From the NCBI GenBank assembly GCA_022844015.1, contig JALHMO010000013.1, positions 1-59,840 of the forward strand: DNA of 59,840 nucleotides, given 5' to 3'. Below the pieces are notes generated by a model that worked only from the letters and a program-made list of their open reading frames with translations, did not search any database and had not been told where the DNA came from. Position 1 is the first letter of the stretch; each line of letters begins with the position of its first letter. Below, piece by piece: positions 23,935 through 32,350 of the stretch. The translations under genes and the position numbers were made by a program. The stretch comes from Reyranella sp. Lineage in GTDB: Bacteria; Pseudomonadota; Alphaproteobacteria; Reyranellales; Reyranellaceae.

Positions 23935-24273
23935 TCATGGCCCGCCAACGACAAACTTCTCCTCGACGACATAGCTCCTGATGCGGCCGATGAACCTGGC
24001 GCCATCGGCGTGCAGGGCCTTCATCTCGGGCGTTCTCGCTGCCGCCTCGAGGGCGGCCTGGTCGTCGAACCACAGCTCGGCGATGCCGTCGATCTCGACA
24101 TCGGTTGCCGGGATGTCGGCGCGGGTGCGTTCGCCGGAGATGTGGTTCTGCACATAGCGGCGCAGGCCGGGCACCGCGTGGGCCAGTGGCGCGTGCGTGT
24201 CGATCCAGTGACGCATGAACTGCTCGTGGGTCCAGCCGTCCTTGCGGGTCAGGAGACCGATGGTCTTGATCAT
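23935..24273 (-). CDS. EthD-domain protein
   Basis: 112-aa dimeric alpha-beta barrel of the EthD type. Begins MIKTIGLLTRKDGWTHEQF and continues RHWIDTHAPLAHAVPGLRRY, the family signature, then IDGIAELWFDD. EthD proteins accompany degradation pathways (ethers, polyketides) and act as small enzymes or accessory proteins. Divergent from the dienelactone-hydrolase-like gene with only 36 bases between the start codons. Confidence 0.85.
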   Translation of the reverse strand: MIKTIGLLTRKDGWTHEQFMRHWIDTHAPLAHAVPGLRRYVQNHISGERTRADIPATDVEIDGIAELWFDDQAALEAAARTPEMKALHADGARFIGRIRSYVVEEKFVVGGP

Positions 24274-24309
24274 GTTGGGCGATGTCCTCCGTCCCGCTTA
24301 CTATGGGCC

Positions 24310-25101
24310 ATGATCCGCCTGGTCGCGATTGCATTCCTCGTGCTGCTCGCTGGCAGCGCGTCGGCGCAGAGCGTGCGCTTTCCCAGTGTCGCCGTCGGTT
24401 CGTCCCGGGCGGGGCCGGAGATCGGCGGCTGGATGTACAGGCCGTCCGGCGCCGGACCGTTCGCGGGCGTCGTCCTCGCCCATCCGTGCAATGGCGTGAG
24501 CCGCCACACCGAGATGTGGGGCAAGCTCGTGGCGAGCTGGGGTTACGTCGTCGTCGCTCCCGATTCGTTCGGTCCGCGCGGCGAGAAGTCGGTGTGCGGC
24601 CGCGGCAGGGCCGTCAGCCCATCCATGCGGGTGGCCGACATCGCCGGTGCGATGGAATACCTCGATGCCCAGCCCTTCGTACGGCGTGGCGACATCGGCA
24701 TCATCGGGCACAGCCACGGCGGCTCGACGGCCGTGAGATCCGCCCAGAGAAGCTATGGCCTGGCGGCGCGAGGGTTGAAGGCCGCCGTCGCCTATTATCC
24801 TGGCTGCCAGGCGCAGTTCGATCGCGACGTCGCCGTGCCCCTCCTGATCCTGATCGGCGACAAGGACGACTGGACTCCAGCCGACAATTGCCGGCGGCTG
24901 CAGGCGGCGGGCTTCGCGCAGCCCGATCTCGTCGAGATCGTCTACTATCCGAACGCCCTTCACAGCTTCGACAGCAGGGGACCGGATCGCACGATCACGG
25001 TCGCCGACGGCAAGAGCCACCGCCTGGGCTACGACCCCTCGGCGGCGCCGGACGCCGAGGCGCGCGCGCGGGCGTTCTTCGCCCGCTACCTGGGCAAATG
25101 A
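24310..25101 (+). CDS. Exported dienelactone-hydrolase-like alpha/beta hydrolase
   Basis: 263-aa secreted hydrolase. Signal peptide MIRLVAIAFLVLLAGSASA. Nucleophile S135 in GHSHGG, acid D187 in GDKDDW, His H218 in NALHSFD. The usual DLH Cys nucleophile is Ser here. Cys60 in AHPCNG and the pairing of other cysteines fit an exported enzyme. Family members hydrolyse dienelactones, esters or polyester fragments. ATG 24310 has a weak ribosome site. Convergent with the Bug gene at 25108. Confidence 0.83.
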   Translation: MIRLVAIAFLVLLAGSASAQSVRFPSVAVGSSRAGPEIGGWMYRPSGAGPFAGVVLAHPCNGVSRHTEMWGKLVASWGYVVVAPDSFGPRGEKSVCGRGRAVSPSMRVADIAGAMEYLDAQPFVRRGDIGIIGHSHGGSTAVRSAQRSYGLAARGLKAAVAYYPGCQAQFDRDVAVPLLILIGDKDDWTPADNCRRLQAAGFAQPDLVEIVYYPNALHSFDSRGPDRTITVADGKSHRLGYDPSAAPDAEARARAFFARYLGK

Positions 25102-25107
25102 GACCGG

Positions 25108-26061
25108 TCAGTCGACGGTGATCTTGCTCGCCTTGGCGAGCTCGCGCCACTGCTTGATCTCGAGGCCGATGATGGTGCGGAACTGGTCGGGTCCATCGTC
25201 GCCCGGCTCGATGCCGTCCTTGTCGAAGCGCGCCTGTGTCTCGGGCAGGGCAACGAAGCGCTTGATGGCTGCTGCCAGCTTGGTCACGACCACATCGGGC
25301 GTCGCGGCCGGCGCGACGACGCCCATCCACAGATAGCCTTCGAAGCCGGGCAAGGTCTCGGCAATCGTCGGTACCTGGGGAAACTGCTTGAGCCGGGCGT
25401 CGCTGGTCACCGCGAGCAGGTTCAGCTTTCCCTGCGCGATCAGCTGTGCGGACTGCGTGTAGTTGTCGAGCTTGGCCTGGACCTGTCCCGCCACGAGATC
25501 CTGAAGCGCCGGCATCGCGCCGCGGTAGGGCACGTTGGTCACCTGGAACTGCAGGCGCAGCATCATCAGCTCCATGGTGATGTGCGGCAGGGTGCCGTTG
25601 CCAGCGTTGCTGACGTTGATCTTGCCCGGGTTCTTCCGGGCATGGTCGACGAACTCCTTGAACGTCGTGACCGGCAGGCTGGGATGGCTGACCAGCAGCA
25701 TGGGCACCTGGCCGACGATCGCGACTGGCCGAAGGTCCTTCTCCGCATCGTATGGTATCGACGCCCTGAAGGCGGCGTTGACGGTGTGGCCCGGCGTCGT
25801 GAGCAGCAGCGTGTAGCCGTCGGCGGGCGCCTTGGCGACAATGTCCGTGGCGATCACGCCGCCGGCGCCCGTCTTGTTGTCGACCATCACCGGCTGGCCG
25901 AGATCGGCGGCGAGGCGTTCCGCCAACAGGCGCGCCACCAGATCGGTGACGCCGCCCGGCGGGAAGGGAACGACCAGCCGGATCGGCTTCTCCGGATACT
26001 CCGCCTGCGCCGTCGCTGCGAGCGACAGCACGAGGACAATTGCGAGGACGAGGCGCTTCAT
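25108..26061 (-). CDS. Bug/TctC-family solute-binding protein
   Basis: 317-aa periplasmic receptor. Signal peptide MKRLVLAIVLVLSLAATAQA. Motifs LVVPFPPGGVTDLVARLLAE, DNKTGAGGVIATDIVAKAP, DGYTLLLTTPG and VTNVPYRGAMPALQDLVAGQ. ATG 26061 is the natural signal-peptide start; the frame is open 19 codons further. Six bases separate it from the convergent hydrolase stop. Orphan, without TctAB. Confidence 0.9.
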   Translation of the reverse strand: MKRLVLAIVLVLSLAATAQAEYPEKPIRLVVPFPPGGVTDLVARLLAERLAADLGQPVMVDNKTGAGGVIATDIVAKAPADGYTLLLTTPGHTVNAAFRASIPYDAEKDLRPVAIVGQVPMLLVSHPSLPVTTFKEFVDHARKNPGKINVSNAGNGTLPHITMELMMLRLQFQVTNVPYRGAMPALQDLVAGQVQAKLDNYTQSAQLIAQGKLNLLAVTSDARLKQFPQVPTIAETLPGFEGYLWMGVVAPAATPDVVVTKLAAAIKRFVALPETQARFDKDGIEPGDDGPDQFRTIIGLEIKQWRELAKASKITVD

Positions 26062-26136
26062 GGCGGCAGGATACCGCTCAGCTGCAGGCCCTGTCATCAC
26101 GAGCGCGGGAGGTGTCACAAGGATGGAAGGTCAAGT

Positions 26137-26448
26137 GCCGGGAGCGCGCCACTCATAGGCGCTAACCTACAAAGAATCCTCACCCTGAGGAGCGGCCTGC
26201 AGGGCCGCGTCTCGAAGGGTCGGCAACACGACGAGTGCTGCGACACTGCTATTTCCGCGATTTCGTGTGTGGCCCATCCTTCGAGACGGCCGCTACGCAG
26301 CCTCCTCAGGATGAGGATTTTGTTGGGTCTTCGATCAATCTTAGCCCCTATGAACGCGCCACTGGTGGCGGAGTAAACTCCGCCAAGGTGGCGCTTTTCT
26401 TGCCGATCACACATCCCATGAGCGCCACACGAAGGGCGCGCTCCCGGC
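26137..26448. repeat. Nested ~310-bp palindromic element, copy B
   Basis: 312 bp with perfect 14-bp terminal inverted repeats, GCCGGGAGCGCGCC at 26137-26150 and its complement at 26435-26448. Inside are ACTCATAGGCGCTAAC-type arms (mirrored at about 26341-26352), then the REP core CCTCACCCTGAGGAGCGGCC..TCTCGAAGGGT, mirrored at 26275-26316. A second hairpin (GGCGGAGTAAACTCCGCC) sits near 26367-26384. No open frame or transposase. No target-site duplication is obvious. It fills the gap between two minus-strand genes. Confidence 0.85.
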
Positions 26449-26462
26449 AATGACCCCTCAGC

Positions 26463-27407
26463 TCAAGCCCCCGGCGCCAGCCCCATCTGACGGCAGAGCA
26501 GCACCAGGGTCTCGTAGATCACGTGGGCGCAGAGGTGGGCTGCCATGCCGTTGACGTCCTGCGGCGGGCTCACCGTGGCGACGTCGACGGCGACGATGTT
26601 GAGGTCGGTGAGGCAGCGCAGCAGGTCGATGCCCTCGCGCGCCGACAGGCCGCCCCATGACGGCGTGCAGACGCCGGGCGCGACCGACGGATCGAACACG
26701 TCCATGTCGAAGCAGAGATAGACCGGCCGCTTGCCCACCTTGTCGCGGAACTCGGCCATGCGCTGGGCGAAGCCGCCGCGCACCAGCTCGTCGAGCGACA
26801 CCACCTTGTAGCCGAGGCTCATGGCGCGCGGCACCACGCCTTGTGCATAGGTCGTGCTGCGGATGCCGACATGCCAGGAGAACTCGGGATCGACCAGACC
26901 CTCCTCGGCGACGTGGGTGAACTGGGTGGCCGAGTTGTACTTCTCGTCGGCGCCGTATGGGTAGGAATCGGTGTGCGCATCGATGTGCAGTGCCGCCATC
27001 CCGCGGTGCTTCTTGCCGACGGCGCGCGCCACCGGCACGGTCACCGAGCCGTCGCCGCCGATGGTGACCGGGATGGCGCCGGCCTCGACGATGCGGTCGA
27101 CCGCCTGCTCGGTGCGCTCGAAGGCGTCGACGATCTTGCTCGGCGTCAGCCTGACGTTGCCGCAATCGACCAGCCCGAGCGCCGCCACCGGATCGAAATC
27201 GGCGTGCGTGGGATTGTAGCGCCGCATCAGCGCCGATTGCTGGCGCACCGAGTCGGGACCGAGGCGTGCGCCGATGCGCATGTTGGTGCCGCAGTCGAAC
27301 GGGATTCCCAGGATCGCCGCCCTGTTGCCCGGCCCGGGCCGGCCGTAGGGCGCGCCCATGAAGGTCATCGGCGAGGTGAAGAGGTCCTGATCGGAAAGCC
27401 GGTCCAT
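26463..27407 (-). CDS. Ureohydrolase-fold (agmatinase/arginase family) protein with altered active site
   Basis: 314-aa ureohydrolase-fold protein. Retained dimanganese ligands are D143, H145 and D147 in HIDAHTDSY, and D234 and D236 in CFDMDVFDP. Two key residues differ: the GGDH motif reads GGDG (G120 in place of the metal-binding His), and the guanidinium-binding Glu of the usual VEVSPPYD motif is Thr279 (DVATVSPPQD). It may therefore use one metal or another substrate, or be a diverged subfamily. The ATG lies 2 bases after the stop of a truncated ABC ATPase frame whose leader it seems to use. Confidence 0.83.
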   Translation of the reverse strand: MDRLSDQDLFTSPMTFMGAPYGRPGPGNRAAILGIPFDCGTNMRIGARLGPDSVRQQSALMRRYNPTHADFDPVAALGLVDCGNVRLTPSKIVDAFERTEQAVDRIVEAGAIPVTIGGDGSVTVPVARAVGKKHRGMAALHIDAHTDSYPYGADEKYNSATQFTHVAEEGLVDPEFSWHVGIRSTTYAQGVVPRAMSLGYKVVSLDELVRGGFAQRMAEFRDKVGKRPVYLCFDMDVFDPSVAPGVCTPSWGGLSAREGIDLLRCLTDLNIVAVDVATVSPPQDVNGMAAHLCAHVIYETLVLLCRQMGLAPGA

Positions 27408-27409
27408 GG

Positions 27410-27616
27410 TCACTGTCCTGCCTGCATGACGATGCGGCCTTCGCTCGGCGCCTCCAGGAGGGCGAAACAGCGCAGCAGGGTGGTCTTGCCCGACCCGCTC
27501 GGGCCGACCACGCAGACCACGTCGCGCTCCATGACCGGCAGCGTGACCCGGGTCAGCACCTGATGCGCGCCGAACCGCTTGGTCACCTGTTCCGCCACGA
27601 TGATTGGCGCCGCCAT
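27410..27616 (-). pseudogene. Truncated amino-acid ABC transporter ATPase (N-terminal 68 aa)
   Basis: 68-residue frame beginning MAAPIIVAEQVTKRFGAHQV with a Walker A VVGPSGSGKTTLLRC and a following LLEAPSEGRIVM, as at the start of GlnQ/HisP-type ATPases of about 240-260 residues. It stops right after the first beta domain; Q-loop, signature and Walker B are absent. The start has GGGAGGGG upstream and the frame is intact, so the stub is probably translated and couples to the ureohydrolase ATG 2 bases after its TGA. Likely a deletion remnant. Confidence 0.75.
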
Positions 27617-27660
27617 CGATCTTCGCCCCTCCCGGACGAAAGGTTACTCCTCCGGCCAAT

Positions 27661-27675
27661 ATAAGCAATTCCTAT
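27661..27675. promoter_or_regulatory. Candidate LysR-type box
   Basis: ATAAGCAATTCCTAT, an ATA-N9-TAT dyad of LysR-type form, lies in the spacer between the LysR gene and the divergent ABC-stub/ureohydrolase unit. It is AT-rich compared with its surroundings. Position fits autoregulation and activation of the divergent unit. Confidence 0.4.
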
Positions 27676-27768
27676 GCCCGGGCTCATTCCACTCCAGCTT
27701 TGGCAAATGGTTTGCTACAAAGGCCCGTGGAAGAGGCAAAATCGCCGATAACGGGTGTTTATACGTCA

Positions 27769-28647
27769 ATGGATGTCAAGCTGCTGGAAACATTCCGGGC
27801 GGTCGTCGACCATCGCTCGGTCACTGCGGCCGCCGGCGTGCTGGGCGTCACCCAGCCCGCCGTCAGCACGCAGATCGCGCGCCTCGAGGAGACCATCGGT
27901 TTCGCCCTGTTCGAGCGCTCTGGCGGTCGGCTGAAGCCCACGCCTGAAGGGCTGCTATTCTACGCCGAGGCCAACCGTGTGCTGAGCGAGGTCGATCGTC
28001 TGGCCACCACCACCGCACAGATTCGCGAGGGCCAGGCGGGGCGCCTGGTGATCGCCAGCCATCCTTCCGCGGCAATCTCGCTGCTGCCGCCGCTGGTGGC
28101 CGATTTCCTGCAGTCGCGGCCCGGCGTCTCGGTGCGCCTGGTGTCGCGCCATTCCGACGTGGTGAGCCAGCTCCTGCCGAGCGAGAGCTTCGATATCGGG
28201 ATCGCCGAGCTGCCGATCGACGACACCGCGGTCAAGCTCGTGAAGTACCGCACGCGCTGCGTTGCCATTCTGCCGCCGCGCCATCCCCTGGTGTCGCAAA
28301 AGGTCCTGACGCCCAGGCTCCTGGCTGAGCATCCGATGGTGCTGCCGATGCGCTCGCAGCAGGTGCCGACGCGGATCTTCGCGGCCTTCGCCGCGGCCGG
28401 CGCCGCGTTGAACATCGTGGCGGAAGCCGAGTTCTTCGCCACCTTGTGTGCGCTCGTCGCCGCGGGCGCGGGCTGGTCGCTGGTCGACCGGCTGTCGGCC
28501 GCGAGCTTCTCCCATCTCGGTCTCGTCAGCCGGCCGTTCGAGCCGGCGATCGTCTACGAGATTGGCGTCTTCCATCGCGCCGACCGCGAGCCGTCGATGC
28601 TGGCGGCATCCTTCCTCGAGCTGCTCGAGGACAAGCTCGGTGGCTGA
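27769..28647 (+). CDS. LysR-family transcriptional regulator
   Basis: 292-aa LTTR. N-terminal winged HTH: LLETFRAVVDHRSVTAAAGV then LGVTQPAVSTQIARLEETIG and LFERSGGRLKPTPEG. The C-terminal periplasmic-binding-like effector domain has GRLVIASHPSAAISLLPPLV and DIGIAELPID. ATG 27769 is the usual family start; a GTG at 27727 with AAAGG nearby is an alternative. Divergent from the ureohydrolase unit and overlapping the M28 peptidase start by 8 bases, so it probably senses a nitrogenous substrate handled by both (inference). Confidence 0.88.
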   Translation: MDVKLLETFRAVVDHRSVTAAAGVLGVTQPAVSTQIARLEETIGFALFERSGGRLKPTPEGLLFYAEANRVLSEVDRLATTTAQIREGQAGRLVIASHPSAAISLLPPLVADFLQSRPGVSVRLVSRHSDVVSQLLPSESFDIGIAELPIDDTAVKLVKYRTRCVAILPPRHPLVSQKVLTPRLLAEHPMVLPMRSQQVPTRIFAAFAAAGAALNIVAEAEFFATLCALVAAGAGWSLVDRLSAASFSHLGLVSRPFEPAIVYEIGVFHRADREPSMLAASFLELLEDKLGG

Positions 28648-29929
28648 CCCGACCTCGCTCAGGCTCGATCCTGCCATTGCGGCCGAGCTGCTGGCCGATC
28701 CCGGCCTGTGGCGCGACTTCAACGACATCTGCGATTGCGGCGGCCGGCTGGCCGGCACCGAGAGCGAGAGGCGCGCCTTCGCCCTGCTGCGCGAGCGCGT
28801 GCGGGCGGCATCGCCGGCAAACTCCGGTCGCTCCATCCCGGTGCCCTACGGCGGCTGGCGGGCCAAGCGGGCGACGCTGCGCCTGCCCGATGGCAGCAAC
28901 GCAGCGTGCCACCCCCTCGTCCGCACGATCGCGACGTCGCCGCAGGGCCTCGCGGCCGAGGTCATCGATCTCGGCCGCGGCACGCCTGAGGAATTCGAGG
29001 CGCACGCGGCCGAGATACCGGGCCGGATCGTCCTCGTGCGCCACGAGCTGATGTTCGCCGCCGGAACCATCCATCGCCGGCGCAAGTACGATGCGGCACG
29101 CGCCCACGGTGCGGCGGGTTTCCTGATCGCCGGGCCCTTGCCCGGCCACGTCGTCGCGGGATCGTCGGGCCGGCAGGCGGGCGACGGCATCCCGGCGCTG
29201 GGCATCGCGCCCGAGACGGCGGCGCGGCTCGGCCGTTGGGCCGCTGGATTTCCAACGGCCACCATGACGATCGGGACGGAGGAGGGGCCGGCCGAGACCG
29301 AGACGCTGATCTACGACTATCCCGGCATGACCGACGAGTGGGTCGTGCTGAGCGCGCATGTCGACGGCCACGACCTCGCCGAGAGCGCGATGGACAACGG
29401 CACCGGCCTCGCCTCGGTGCTCGCCGTGACGCGGGCGCTGGCGCCGCATGTCGCCGGGTTCCGCCGCGGCTTGCGGGTGATGTTCTTCAGTGTCGAGGAG
29501 TGGGCGCTCACCGGCTCTGCCCAGTATGTCGAGGCGCTCGGCGCCGAGGAGCGCCGCCGGATCGCCCTCAACGTCAATCTCGACTCGGTCGCCGGCAGCC
29601 CCAACCTCGCCGCCCTGACCAGCGGCTTCGGTGGCGTCGAGCCGTTCGTCCTGGGAGTCGCCGAAGCCAACGGGCTCGCCGTGCGCACGGTGCGCCCCCT
29701 GATGACCAATTCCGACCACGCCAACTTCGCCCAGGGCGGCATCCCCGCCCTGCGTCTGGTCGCCGGCTTCGACGACCCTGCCGCCAACCTCCGCCTCGTT
29801 CTCACCCCCGCCGACACACGCGACAAGATCGGCCACGGCGAGCTGCGCATGGCGACCCTGCTCACGGCGGCGCTGGTCGCCGCCGCGTGCACCGCCGAGC
29901 CGGCGGAAGCGGCGAGGTGGCGCGGCTGA
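28640..29929 (+). CDS. M28-family metallopeptidase
   Basis: 429-aa aminopeptidase-like protein. A PA-type inserted domain spans about residues 95-205 (AAGFLIAG). The M28 zinc site is H240xD242 in SAHVDGHD, D252 in SAMDNGTG, E286-E287 in FSVEEWALTGS, D315 in VNLDSVAG and H360 in NSDHANF: all ligands and the general base are present. GTG start 28640 overlaps the LysR stop by 8 bases, with AGGA upstream. No signal peptide, so it is cytoplasmic. The neighbouring ureohydrolase-like gene suggests peptide or amidine catabolism (inference). Confidence 0.88.
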   Translation: MADPTSLRLDPAIAAELLADPGLWRDFNDICDCGGRLAGTESERRAFALLRERVRAASPANSGRSIPVPYGGWRAKRATLRLPDGSNAACHPLVRTIATSPQGLAAEVIDLGRGTPEEFEAHAAEIPGRIVLVRHELMFAAGTIHRRRKYDAARAHGAAGFLIAGPLPGHVVAGSSGRQAGDGIPALGIAPETAARLGRWAAGFPTATMTIGTEEGPAETETLIYDYPGMTDEWVVLSAHVDGHDLAESAMDNGTGLASVLAVTRALAPHVAGFRRGLRVMFFSVEEWALTGSAQYVEALGAEERRRIALNVNLDSVAGSPNLAALTSGFGGVEPFVLGVAEANGLAVRTVRPLMTNSDHANFAQGGIPALRLVAGFDDPAANLRLVLTPADTRDKIGHGELRMATLLTAALVAAACTAEPAEAARWRG

Positions 29930-29990
29930 GTCTTCTGGACCGGCGGGTATCCTGCCTGCGCACACCCATGAGCGGGCAGGATCAAGAGGG

Positions 29991-31136
29991 CTATGCCGGC
30001 GTCTTCAGGAACTGCAGCAGCAGGCGGTTGACCTCGTCGGGCTGCTCCTGCTGCACCCAGTGGCCGGCGCCTTCGATGAGGTGGATTTCCTTCATGCGGG
30101 TGCAGGCCGTCTTCTGCATGCGGTCGATGGCGCCCGGGTTCTGGTAGATGCCCCAGTCGCTGCGCCCCGAGATGAAGGTCGCGGGCACGTCGATGGTGCG
30201 CCCGCTGTAGATCTCGTGCTCGGCGCCGAAGCGGCCGGTTGTGCGCACGCGATAGGCGTTGAGCCCGCCCTGGAAGCCGGTGCGCGTGTACTCGGCGCTG
30301 TAGACCTCGAGCTCGCGATCGGGCAGCCAGGTGTTGCTGGCGATCTCGGCCGGCGTCGGCATTTCCTTGGCCACGGTCTCGGCCATGCCGTCGGCCAGGT
30401 CCATGACGTAGTAGGTCGGCATCTTCGCCAGCTCCTCGGCGATCCAGCCTTTCAGGGGGAAAGGCTTGTTGGCTTTCCAGTCGGCGCTCTTGTGATGGTA
30501 GTAGGCGCGCAGGAAATCGTGCACGCCCTGCCCGGCCTGCCAGATGTTCGCGTTGGCGGGACGCGTCGAGTAGTACCACTGGTAGTGCTTGCGGGGCCGC
30601 GGCAGGGCCGCCAGGGCGGCGTGGACGTCGGGCGTCGCGCCGGCCGACGCCGGCTTGTCCGCGGTGTCGTACGGCAGGGCAGGCAGGCCGCCGAAGGGGG
30701 CGCTCATCAGCACCAGGCGCTTGAAGAGATCGGGTCGCACCAGCGCGGCATACGAGGCGATGGAGGCGCCGAAATCGTGGCCGACGACGGCCTCCGCCGT
30801 CCGGTGCCCGTGCGCGAGCAGCACGCCGATCGCATCGCGCAGCAGGTTGGTGAAACGAAAGCTCGCGAGGTCGCCGTCATAGTCGGCATCCCAGCCGGTC
30901 GTGCGGCCATAGCCGCGATGATCGGGCGCGATGGCATGGTAGCCGGCCGCGCCGAGCGCCGGCAGCACCTTGCGCCAGCTGTAGGCCAGCTCGGGAAAGC
31001 CGTGCAGCAACATCACCGCCGGCCGGCCCTTGGTCTCGAAGCCGGCTTCGAGCACGTGGATGTCGAGGCCGTTGATGCCGGGCAGGATGCGCGCCCGCAC
31101 GCCCGGGGGAAGTACGGAGGAGGGAAGCGCGTCCAT
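29991..31136 (-). CDS. Epoxide-hydrolase-like alpha/beta hydrolase
   Basis: 381-aa alpha/beta hydrolase with an Asp nucleophile. HGFPE is at 45-49, PDHRGYGRT at 71-79, the nucleophile D121 in GHDFGAS, and the catalytic His H359 in GAGHWVQQEQP. HGFPE plus GHD-FGA is the epoxide hydrolase/fluoroacetate dehalogenase pattern. A cap insertion spans roughly 150-290 and contains tyrosines (YYVMDL) that could protonate the epoxide. Stands alone, divergent or convergent with its neighbours. Confidence 0.87.
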   Translation of the reverse strand: MDALPSSVLPPGVRARILPGINGLDIHVLEAGFETKGRPAVMLLHGFPELAYSWRKVLPALGAAGYHAIAPDHRGYGRTTGWDADYDGDLASFRFTNLLRDAIGVLLAHGHRTAEAVVGHDFGASIASYAALVRPDLFKRLVLMSAPFGGLPALPYDTADKPASAGATPDVHAALAALPRPRKHYQWYYSTRPANANIWQAGQGVHDFLRAYYHHKSADWKANKPFPLKGWIAEELAKMPTYYVMDLADGMAETVAKEMPTPAEIASNTWLPDRELEVYSAEYTRTGFQGGLNAYRVRTTGRFGAEHEIYSGRTIDVPATFISGRSDWGIYQNPGAIDRMQKTACTRMKEIHLIEGAGHWVQQEQPDEVNRLLLQFLKTPA

Positions 31137-31261
31137 GAGTGTGCCCGTCTGTCGTTGCCGAGGTTGGCGGCACCCTACGCTGCGGCCATCGAAAAGGGCA
31201 GGCCGGTGTGGTTCAGCCGGGCGTTTCGGATGACCGCACCGGCTTCGGCCTCCGAGTGATC

Positions 31262-31612
31262 TCAGTCGTGATGCTCGGCCAGCTGGTCGAGCGCGCGCTC
31301 GACTTCGGTGGCGACGCAGTGGCGATACCCCAGCGATTCCGGCGAGAGCTCGTAGGCCAGGCAGATCTCGCGGGCATCTCGTGTCGCGCGCGCCTGACGG
31401 GCGGCGAGGTCGGGCTGGCCACGATCGAAGGCCAGCGCCGCGCGGGCGACGCAGCCTTCGAACGCAGCCGTGCTGGGCGCCACGCCATTCTGCAAGCAGA
31501 CCTGCTCGGCAAGAACCAGTGCCTGTCCCGATTGACCATGAGCCCGAGGAAGCATCGCGGCCGTCACGGCGAGGGCTCCGAGGGCGACCATGATCGTCGA
31601 GCCTCGAACCAT
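31262..31612 (-). CDS. Small exported four-cysteine protein, paralogue 1
   Basis: 116-aa protein. A signal peptide runs to about residue 26 (MVALGALAVTAAMLPRAHG, after a short charged start). The mature part is helical with Cys39, Cys54, Cys84 and Cys99, that is CX14C-X29-CX14C. It ends LAEHHD. The neighbouring protein at 31673 has the same spacing and shares QVC..NG.P.....F..C and ARE.CL.Y.L. I do not recognise a family. The cysteines probably form two disulfides in the periplasm. An internal ATG at 31591 is an alternative start. Confidence 0.75.
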   Translation of the reverse strand: MVRGSTIMVALGALAVTAAMLPRAHGQSGQALVLAEQVCLQNGVAPSTAAFEGCVARAALAFDRGQPDLAARQARATRDAREICLAYELSPESLGYRHCVATEVERALDQLAEHHD

Positions 31613-31672
31613 GGCGTCCTCCTTTCCGGCCTGTTGCCGCGGCGGGTGGTGGAGTTCGAAGGCGTCGGCGAG

Positions 31673-32059
31673 CTAGTCGTGTGCGACCTGCGGGCCGTAC
31701 TTCAGCTCCTCGGTAGCGAATACCAGCAGGGCGCGCGCCGCCGTTTCCTTGTCGATGCAGGCCTGAAGGCCCGACGTCTGGACCTGCAGCCCATAGGAAA
31801 GGCAGGCTTCTCGGGCGCTGGCCGCGACCCGGGCGAACTTGCGGGCCATTTCCGGCTCACCCCACTCGAGCGATCGGGTGGTCTGCGACAGGCAGTACTC
31901 GTGGCCCTCCATCCCGGGTTTCAATCCCTGTTCCCGGCATATCCGCTGCGCCATGCTCTGCGCCGACGCCGGCGGCACGGGCGGCAGGAAGGCGACAAAG
32001 GCCGCGGCCAGCAGCGCGCTTCCCAGCGCCGCGGTCGCATTCAATTGGCTGCGAGTCAT
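31673..32059 (-). CDS. Small exported four-cysteine protein, paralogue 2
   Basis: 128-aa protein with a signal peptide (TAALGSALLAAAFVAFLPP, cleavage near ASAQS) and GAGGAGGATCAC before the ATG. Cys41, 56, 86 and 101 repeat exactly the 15-30-15 spacing of the downstream gene. Each half also resembles the other half (ICREQGLKPG..YC and ACLSYGLQ..AC), so the family seems built from a duplicated helical CX14C unit. Sixty bases separate the two genes. Function unknown; likely periplasmic. Confidence 0.8.
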   Translation of the reverse strand: MTRSQLNATAALGSALLAAAFVAFLPPVPPASAQSMAQRICREQGLKPGMEGHEYCLSQTTRSLEWGEPEMARKFARVAASAREACLSYGLQVQTSGLQACIDKETAARALLVFATEELKYGPQVAHD

Positions 32060-32350
32060 GTGATCCTCCTCAACCCCTCGCGGAGGTCGTGTGCACAGTG
32101 AACGCCGCCGCCGTGGAGCGGTTGCCGCGGAGTTCCGGTCTCGCCGACACATTTCGGCCGCAATCTGCGCCGTCCCGGGAATGAGGCTCGCAGTCGCCCG
32201 GGGCAGGACGGGCGAGTTCGGGCAGTCCTGATCCGCTCGTCCGAAGCCCCGTGTCCTCGGAGCGTCCCAGAAGAAACCCGGCCGCGATGCGGCCTTGGCC
32301 TTCGCCTTCATTCCGGGCGGGCGCTGCCTTCAGGACGACAGGAAGAACGC

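Noticed and set aside
26137-26448. Insertion sequence with transposase
   Set aside because: No open frame of useful length and no target duplication; kept as a non-coding repeat.
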